From Thermoleophilia bacterium (lineage in GTDB: Bacteria > Actinomycetota > Thermoleophilia > Gaiellales > Gaiellaceae), in NCBI GenBank assembly GCA_025933895.1, contig JAICZB010000067.1, forward strand, positions 1 through 9,796: a stretch of 9,796 nt of DNA, read 5' to 3'. Of this stretch, positions 5,269 to 9,796 are shown piece by piece. The translations under genes and the position numbers were made by a program. Each line of letters begins with the position of its first letter. Position 1 is the stretch's first letter. The notes under the pieces were generated by a model. It was not told the origin of the DNA, ran no database searches, and saw nothing but the letters and a program-made list of their open reading frames with translations.

Positions 5269-6039
5269 ATGCCGCACGCAGACCTCGGCGGTCTGAAGCT
5301 GTATTACGAGCGCACCGGGAGCGGCGCGCCGGAGCTGCTCTTTCTCCCGGGCTGGTGCTGCGACCACACCGCGTTCCGGCCGCAGTTCGACCACTTCGCG
5401 CCGACGCACGCGGTCACCGCGCTCGATCTGCGCGGGGTCGGGAAGAGCGACGGCCCCGCCGGCGGCTACTCGATCCCCGAGCTTGCCGACGACGTGGCGG
5501 AGTTCTGTGCCGCGGTCGGGATCGAGAAGCCGGTCGTCGTGGGCCACAGCCTCGGCGGGATGATCGCCGTCGAACTCGGGGGGCGGTACCCGGAGTTGCC
5601 GAGTGCGCTGGTGCTCGTCGATCCGGGGCCGATCGATCCCTTGCCCGCATCCGTCGAGTTCTTTCGCGGATTCGCCGGGCAGCTCGAGGGGTCTGACGGG
5701 AAGGAGATTCGGCGCGCTTACGTCCACGACATGGGCGCGCGCGACGACGAGCTCGCACGCTGGATCGTCGACCACATGTGCCTCCCCGAGCAGCCGATCG
5801 CGGCGGCGGTCATCCGCGGCGTCAGCGAGTGGAACGGCCGTGATCCCTTCGCGCGCTGCGAGGTTCCCGTGCTGCTGATCCGCGCGGAGATCGGCGAGGA
5901 CTCCGACGTGCTGCGGCTGCGGGCGCTCAAGCCGGATCTGCAGGTCGCGATCACCGTCGGCGCCGGGCATTTCCACCAGCTCGAGGTGCCGGACCAGGTG
6001 AACGCGATGATCGAGCGCTTCCTCGCGGTATCACTTTGA
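5269..6039 (+). CDS. Alpha/beta hydrolase-fold protein
   Basis: The 256-residue soluble protein has the alpha/beta hydrolase layout: LLFLPGWCCD oxyanion segment (residues 23-32), DLRGVGKSDGP (53-63), the nucleophile elbow GHSLGG with Ser94, and a C-terminal GAGHFHQLE with probable catalytic His234. The acid should be in IRAEIGEDSD (Glu210, Asp211 or Asp213). A cap region of about 60 residues lies between residues 120 and 190. There is no signal peptide. The substrate cannot be read from sequence; relatives include esterases, lactonases, haloperoxidase-like and C-C hydrolases. The ATG at 5269 gives a family-typical start, but the upstream ribosome site is weak. It begins 26 nt after the Pit stop and its end touches the next gene, so it heads or belongs to the cDPG gene series. 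Whether it takes part in that pathway is unknown. Confidence 0.88.
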   Translation: MPHADLGGLKLYYERTGSGAPELLFLPGWCCDHTAFRPQFDHFAPTHAVTALDLRGVGKSDGPAGGYSIPELADDVAEFCAAVGIEKPVVVGHSLGGMIAVELGGRYPELPSALVLVDPGPIDPLPASVEFFRGFAGQLEGSDGKEIRRAYVHDMGARDDELARWIVDHMCLPEQPIAAAVIRGVSEWNGRDPFARCEVPVLLIRAEIGEDSDVLRLRALKPDLQVAITVGAGHFHQLEVPDQVNAMIERFLAVSL

Positions 6040-6065
6040 AGCGCCGACGCGTAGCCTTCCGCGCG

Positions 6066-6848
6066 ATGTTCCGGATCGTGCAGCTGTCGGATCTCCACTG
6101 CGGGCAGCAGTTCTTCCTGCCGCAGCACCTCGAGCGCGCGATCGCGGAGGTGAACGAGCTGGAGCCGGACGTCGTCGTCATCTCCGGCGACCTCACCTCG
6201 AACGGCTTCAAGGACGAGTACGCGCTCGCACGGGAGTACCTGAACCGCGTCGACTGCGAGGCAATGGTCGTGATTCCCGGCAACCACGACTCGCGCAACG
6301 TCGGCTACGTCCACTTCGAGGACCTCTTCGGCGAGCGGAACTCGGTGCTCCGGGTCGGCGACGCGACGATCGTCGCCGTCGACTCGAGCGAGCCCGACCT
6401 CGACAACGGCCAGATCGGCCGCGGCCGCTACCGCTGGATCGAGGAGCAGTTTCAGGAGGAGGCCGATCTGCGCGTGTTCGTCCTCCACCACCATCTGCTC
6501 CCGGTCCCGGGGACGGGCCGTGAGCGCAACATCGTCAACGACGCCGGCGACACGCTCGAGAGCCTCCAGCGCGCCGAGGTCGACCTCGTCCTCTCGGGGC
6601 ACAAGCACGTCCCGTACGCCTGGCGGCTCGAGGATCTTTTCGTCGTCAACGCCGGCACGGTCTCGTCGTCGCGGCTGAGAGGCAAGGGGCGGCCCTCTTA
6701 CAACATCGTCGAGGTCGAGGGGACGCACGTGGACGTGTGGCGCCGCTACCCGTTCCACGGCCAGGAGCGGATCATCCAGTTCTCGACCGACACGAAGACG
6801 TACGAGAAGTACACGACGCGCATCGAAGACGAGGTGCGGGCGACGTGA
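6066..6848 (+). CDS. Calcineurin-like metallophosphoesterase (CpdA/Icc-like)
   Basis: A 260-residue cytoplasmic metallophosphoesterase with every family metal motif: DLH (Asp9, His11), GDLTSNG (Asp42), GNHDSRN (Asn73, His74, Asp75), HHH at 141-143 and GHKH (His179, His181). This set binds two divalent metals and hydrolyses phosphomonoesters or phosphodiesters. The order and spacing resemble class III cyclic-nucleotide phosphodiesterases, though the substrate is open. The C-terminal region (from about residue 185) carries VVNAGTVSSSRLRG, typical of the fold's last strands, and a TYEKYTTRIEDEV tail. ATG 6066 is preferred, since MFRIVQLSDLH is the usual family N-terminus; a TTG at 6036 overlapping the upstream stop would add ten basic residues. 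Its stop overlaps the start of cyclic diphosphoglycerate synthase (GTGA). Because that neighbour makes a cyclic phosphate, a role in hydrolysing it is a reasonable but untested idea. Confidence 0.9.
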   Translation: MFRIVQLSDLHCGQQFFLPQHLERAIAEVNELEPDVVVISGDLTSNGFKDEYALAREYLNRVDCEAMVVIPGNHDSRNVGYVHFEDLFGERNSVLRVGDATIVAVDSSEPDLDNGQIGRGRYRWIEEQFQEEADLRVFVLHHHLLPVPGTGRERNIVNDAGDTLESLQRAEVDLVLSGHKHVPYAWRLEDLFVVNAGTVSSSRLRGKGRPSYNIVEVEGTHVDVWRRYPFHGQERIIQFSTDTKTYEKYTTRIEDEVRAT

Positions 6849-8026
6849 GCGCGCGCGCCATTGCGCTGATCGACGGCGAGCACTTCGCGCCGGTCGTCCG
6901 GGACGCCCTCGCTGCGTTGCCGTACGACGTGGTGGGCGCGCTGCTCGTCGGTGGGACGGAGAAGCTGCGGGACGACGACGATTACGGTGTCGCGCTCGTC
7001 GAGGCGCTCGACTCGGTGGAAGCGGATCTCGTTGTGGATCTCTCCGACGAGCCGGTGCTCGGGCCGCGCGAGCGGATGCTGTGGGCGTCGCGGGCCCTGG
7101 CGCACGGGCTGCCGTACGTCGGAGCCGACTTCCGTTTCGACCCGCCGCCGCTCCAGCCGGTCGAGACACCGTCGCTCGCCGTGATCGGCCTCGGCAAGCG
7201 GATCGGGAAGACCGCCGTCGCCGGGCACGTCGCGCGCGTCCTCGGCGGCGACCGCCGCGTCGTCGTCGTGGCGATGGGCCGCGGCGGGCCGGCGGAGCCG
7301 GAGCTCGTCGAGACGCCGCCGACGCTGGACGACCTCGTCGCGCTCTCGCGCTCCGGCAGGCACGCCGCGTCCGACCACCTCGAGGCGGCTGCGCTGGCAG
7401 GCGTTCCGGCGATCGGCTGTCGCCGCGCCGGGGGAGGTCTCGCGGGGGCGCCGTTCGTATCGAACGTCCTCGCGGGCGCTTCGCTCGCCGCGCAACTCGA
7501 TCCCGAGCTGCTCGTGTTCGACGGGAGCGGCGCCGCCATCCCGCCCGTCGAGGTGGACACGAGGATCCTCGTCGCGAACGGAGGCCACGACCCGCGCGCG
7601 GGCCTGAACGCCTATCGCGTCCTCGTCTCCGACCTCGTCGTCGACACGGGCGGCGCCGACCGGGAGGCGATCCGTTCGATCTCGGACGTGCCGGTAGTCG
7701 CGGCCGACCTGCGCCTGCGCCCGGCCGAGCCGCTGCGCGGCCGCCGGACCGCCGTCTTCACGACCGGCCCGGCGCCGACGGAGGGTCTCGACGCCGAGAT
7801 CGTCCACCTCTCGCGCAACCTGGCACGGCGTGACGCGCTGCGCGAGGAGCTCGAGCGAGTCGAAGCGGACGTCTTCCTCGTCGAGCTCAAGGCGGCAGCG
7901 GTCGACGTGGTGGCCGAGGCGGCCTTGGCGCGGGGAGTGGAAGTGATCCTGGCCGCGAACGACGTCGTCTCGGACGAGCTCGACGACCGCGTGCTCTCGC
8001 TCGTGCCCGACCGGAGCCGCGCGTGA
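6845..8026 (+). CDS. cpgS: Cyclic 2,3-diphosphoglycerate synthase
   Basis: This 393-residue protein matches cDPG synthase, which closes 2,3-bisphosphoglycerate into cyclic 2,3-diphosphoglycerate using ATP and is characterised in Methanothermus fervidus. The motifs I recognise are LIDGEHFAPVV near the N-terminus (8-18), DLSDEPVLGPRER (65-77), YVGADFRFDPP (91-101), a P-loop GLGKRIGKTA (115-124), MGRGGP around residue 140, GRHAASDH and CRRAGGGLAGAPFVSNVL in the middle, and SDLVVDTGG later. The protein is soluble and somewhat shorter than the archaeal enzyme as I remember it (about 460 aa). The GTG start at 6845 overlaps the upstream TGA and has GAGGTG at 6831-6836, 8 nt upstream; the open frame further upstream overlaps the phosphoesterase gene and is rejected. 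2-Phosphoglycerate kinase, which supplies its substrate, is next. The assignment rests on remembered family motifs; activity in a bacterium is inferred. Confidence 0.88.
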   Translation: MSARAIALIDGEHFAPVVRDALAALPYDVVGALLVGGTEKLRDDDDYGVALVEALDSVEADLVVDLSDEPVLGPRERMLWASRALAHGLPYVGADFRFDPPPLQPVETPSLAVIGLGKRIGKTAVAGHVARVLGGDRRVVVVAMGRGGPAEPELVETPPTLDDLVALSRSGRHAASDHLEAAALAGVPAIGCRRAGGGLAGAPFVSNVLAGASLAAQLDPELLVFDGSGAAIPPVEVDTRILVANGGHDPRAGLNAYRVLVSDLVVDTGGADREAIRSISDVPVVAADLRLRPAEPLRGRRTAVFTTGPAPTEGLDAEIVHLSRNLARRDALREELERVEADVFLVELKAAAVDVVAEAALARGVEVILAANDVVSDELDDRVLSLVPDRSRA

Positions 8027-8063
8027 GCGCAGGCTCGACGGAGCTCACCACAGGGCGTAGGCG

Positions 8064-8085
8064 CCGGCTTTGCCGCCGCCGGGAG
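8064..8085 (+). promoter_or_regulatory. Ribosome site for 2-phosphoglycerate kinase, partly within a small hairpin
   Basis: GGGAG at 8081-8085, five bases before ATG 8091, is a good ribosome site and decides that start. CCGGC (8064-8068) can pair with GCCGG (8078-8082), covering its first two bases. The stem is only 5 bp, so translational control is a weak suggestion. Confidence 0.35.
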
Positions 8086-8090
8086 CGGGG

Positions 8091-8996
8091 ATGAACGAGC
8101 CGAGGCGGATCATGCCGCTCCCGCTCGGCGGCGGAGAGCTCGGGCTGCCGTACTCACGCGGTCTGATGGCTCGCTCGCTGATGGCGGCCGGCGTCGCGGG
8201 ACATCGTGCGTATGCGCTCGCGAGCCGCGTGAGCGACGAGCTCCTCCAGCGCGGCCGCGGCGAGATCGAGCTGGAGCGGCTCGAGGCGCTCGCGGTGGAG
8301 GTGCTCGGCGAGGAGGAGGGCCGCGAGTCGATCAAGCGCGTGCGCCGCTACCAGGAGCTCCGCGAGCTCGATCTGCCGATCATGGTGTTCATCGGCGGTG
8401 CGACCGGCACCGGCAAGTCGACGGTCGCGACGGAGCTCGCGTATCGCTTCGGGATCACGCGTGTCACCTCGACCGACTTCGTGCGGCAGACGATGCGCGC
8501 CTTCTTCTCGAGCGACTTCATGCCGTCGATCCACCAGTCGAGTTTCGAGGCCGGCGACGCCTATCCGGATGCGGACGACCCGCTCGAGTTCGGTTTCCGG
8601 GAGCAGGCGCGAAACGTGCTCGTCGGCGTCCGTGCCTCGTCCGAGCGTGCGCTCGAGGAGGGCTGGTCGCTCGTGCTCGAGGGCGTGCACCTCGTGCCCG
8701 GGATGGTCGAGCTGCCCCGGCCCGATCTCGCGGTCTCTGTCTTCGTCGTGCTCTCGATCGAGGACGAGGAGGACCACCTCCGCCACTTCCACTTCCGCGA
8801 CGAGGACTCCGAACGGCCGGAGTCTCGCTACCTCGAGCGCTTCGAGGACATCCGCCGCCTGCAGGAGATCGTCGTCACGCGGGCGGAGCGGGCCGGCGTA
8901 CCGGTGATCGAGAACGAGAACGCCGACAAGGCTGCGCGCACGGTCGCGGATCTCGTCCTCGACGCCGCCGAGCAGAGCCGCACGGTCACGCGGTGA
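8091..8996 (+). CDS. pgk2: 2-phosphoglycerate kinase with N-terminal ATP-cone
   Basis: The 301-residue soluble enzyme phosphorylates 2-phosphoglycerate with ATP to give 2,3-bisphosphoglycerate, the first committed step towards cyclic 2,3-diphosphoglycerate. Residues about 17-90 form an ATP-cone-like regulatory domain (PYSRGLMARSLMAAG, ALASRVSDELL, then RVRRYQEL). The kinase domain begins at IMVFIGGATGTGKST with the P-loop at 102-111. After it come RVTSTDFVRQTMRAFFSSDFMPSIHQSSFEA split over two strands and helices, then LEGVHLVPGM, and a C-terminal P-loop NTPase lid with conserved Arg and His residues (HFHFRDEDS, SRYLERFEDIRRLQ). These match 2-phosphoglycerate kinases known from methanogens. 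ATG 8091 is favoured by its GGGAG site; a TTG at 8070 would add seven Pro/Gly-rich residues. It lies 64 nt after the cDPG synthase gene and overlaps the GlpX-like gene by GTGA. The ATP-cone suggests allosteric control by adenine nucleotides. Confidence 0.93.
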   Translation: MNEPRRIMPLPLGGGELGLPYSRGLMARSLMAAGVAGHRAYALASRVSDELLQRGRGEIELERLEALAVEVLGEEEGRESIKRVRRYQELRELDLPIMVFIGGATGTGKSTVATELAYRFGITRVTSTDFVRQTMRAFFSSDFMPSIHQSSFEAGDAYPDADDPLEFGFREQARNVLVGVRASSERALEEGWSLVLEGVHLVPGMVELPRPDLAVSVFVVLSIEDEEDHLRHFHFRDEDSERPESRYLERFEDIRRLQEIVVTRAERAGVPVIENENADKAARTVADLVLDAAEQSRTVTR

Positions 8997-9796
8997 GCGA
9001 GAACGCGGAGTACGCGGCCGAGGAGGAGCGGCCCTGCCAGTGCCAGGCGTACCTGCGCGCGACCGAACGTGCGGCGCTCGTCTCGGCCCGCTGGCTCGGC
9101 CGGGCGGACGAGGACGCGGCCGAGGAGACGGCGGCGACCGGCATGCGTGCCACGCTCGACGTGTTGCCCATCAGTGGGCGCGTCGTCTTCGGCTCGCTCG
9201 ACCAGTCCGGCGGTCTCGCTCCCGGAGCGATCGTCGGCTCCGGGGGGAAGGAGGTCGATCTCGCGCTCGACCCGCTCGAGGGCCGCGGCGTCGTGGCGCG
9301 CGGCGGCAACGGCGCGATGTCGATGATCGCGGTCGGAGATCCCGGCCGCTTCACGACGTTGCCCGACATCTACATGCGGAAGATGGCCGTCGGCCCGCTC
9401 GCCCGCGGCTCGATCGACCTCCTGCGCCCGGTCGGGGAGAACATCGAGGCGATCGCCGAGGCGTTCGGCCGGCGCGTGAACGACGTGACGACTATCGTCC
9501 TCGACCGTCCGCGCCATCACGACCTGATCGAGGAGATCCGCAACTCGGGCGCCCGCATCAAGCTCATCCAGGACGGCGACGTGACCGCGGCGATCTCGGC
9601 GGCGATCCGCGGCACGAACGACCACCTCGCGATCGGGATCGGAGGCACCCGGCAGGCGGTTCTCTCGGCCGCTGCGCTGCGCTGCCTCGGCGGCGAGCTC
9701 CAGGCGCAGTTCTGGCCCACGTCGCGCCGGGAGATCGACGAGCTGCGTGCGGCGGGGATCGAGGACTACGAGCGGGTGTTCCGCACCGAGGACCTC
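8993..9796 (+). CDS. glpX: GlpX-family protein lacking canonical metal ligands, 5' part
   Basis: The GTG start at 8993 overlaps the upstream TGA; 268 codons are present and the gene runs off the window (E. coli GlpX has 336 residues). Family membership is clear: LRATERAALVSARWLGRAD (21-39), LDPLEG (92-97), PDIYMRKMAVGP (124-135), LDRPRHHDLIEEIR (170-183), ARIKLIQDGDV (187-197), and GIGGTRQAVLSAAALRCLGG (215-234). GlpX is the class II fructose-1,6-bisphosphatase of gluconeogenesis. However, against E. coli metal ligands D33, E57, D85, E88 and E213, the aligned residues here are Glu44, Ser68, Asp93, Glu96 and Gln221; the GEGE-DE loop is replaced by GSLDQSGG, and the EGT threonine is Arg98. An unusual CQC motif (15-17) precedes the domain. 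So ordinary FBPase activity is doubtful; a changed substrate or a non-catalytic partner of the cDPG enzymes is possible. Confidence 0.88.
   Translation, partial: MSENAEYAAEEERPCQCQAYLRATERAALVSARWLGRADEDAAEETAATGMRATLDVLPISGRVVFGSLDQSGGLAPGAIVGSGGKEVDLALDPLEGRGVVARGGNGAMSMIAVGDPGRFTTLPDIYMRKMAVGPLARGSIDLLRPVGENIEAIAEAFGRRVNDVTTIVLDRPRHHDLIEEIRNSGARIKLIQDGDVTAAISAAIRGTNDHLAIGIGGTRQAVLSAAALRCLGGELQAQFWPTSRREIDELRAAGIEDYERVFRTEDL

Noticed and set aside
6737..6844. Upstream extension of the cDPG synthase frame
   Set aside because: It overlaps the end of the phosphoesterase gene, whereas GTG 6845 has a GAGGTG site and the family-typical N-terminus.
5718..7169. 483-codon minus-strand frame
   Set aside because: It lies antisense to the hydrolase, phosphoesterase and cDPG synthase genes, all of which have intact motifs on the plus strand.
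1..9796. tRNA, rRNA, insertion sequence, attachment site or phage genes
   Set aside because: I saw no cloverleaf, transposase, integrase or flanking inverted or direct repeats, and the composition is even throughout.

Overview
The window is about 9.8 kb of very GC-rich, gene-dense bacterial DNA. Gaps are short, GTG and TTG starts are frequent, and several stop/start pairs overlap as GTGA. Gene content and style suggest a high-GC actinobacterium. A deep-branching class such as Thermoleophilia is my guess, because archaeal-type 2-phosphoglycerate kinase and cyclic 2,3-diphosphoglycerate synthase sit together here. The lineage is an inference; no rRNA or other phylogenetic marker is present.

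Layout. (1) Positions 1-917 hold the 3' part of a gene for an Ala/Glu/Arg-rich coiled-coil protein with an internal 153-bp tandem duplication. (2) Positions 936-1937, minus strand, hold a Bcp/PrxQ peroxiredoxin followed by two small uncharacterised genes. (3) Positions 2066-2398, plus strand, hold a small secreted four-cysteine protein, followed by a run of three perfect hairpins in the convergent gap. (4) Positions 2609-3527, minus strand, hold a PD-(D/E)XK-nuclease-like protein and, 10 nt downstream, a divergent hypoxanthine phosphoribosyltransferase. (5) Positions 3626-5242, plus strand, hold a DUF47/PhoU-like protein and a Pit-family phosphate permease, a standard phosphate-uptake pair. 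(6) Positions 5269-9796, plus strand, hold an alpha/beta hydrolase, a calcineurin-like phosphoesterase, cyclic 2,3-diphosphoglycerate synthase, 2-phosphoglycerate kinase and a GlpX-family protein cut by the window end. These are closely spaced and partly overlapping, so probably one transcript.

The most interesting part is region 6. Together, 2-phosphoglycerate kinase (2-PG to 2,3-bisphosphoglycerate) and cDPG synthase (2,3-BPG to cyclic 2,3-diphosphoglycerate) form the complete route to cDPG, a metabolite best known from thermophilic methanogens. The translationally coupled GlpX protein keeps the family fold signatures but has changed four of the five metal ligands of E. coli GlpX-type fructose-1,6-bisphosphatase that I can align: one conservatively (Asp to Glu), two by loss (E57 to Ser, E213 to Gln), plus loss of the whole GEGE loop; only the Asp/Glu of DPLEG stay unchanged, so strictly three of five ligands are altered. 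It is probably not an ordinary fructose bisphosphatase. The phosphoesterase and hydrolase upstream, and the phosphate importer just before them, make a phosphorylated-metabolite module plausible, but that link is inference from gene order.
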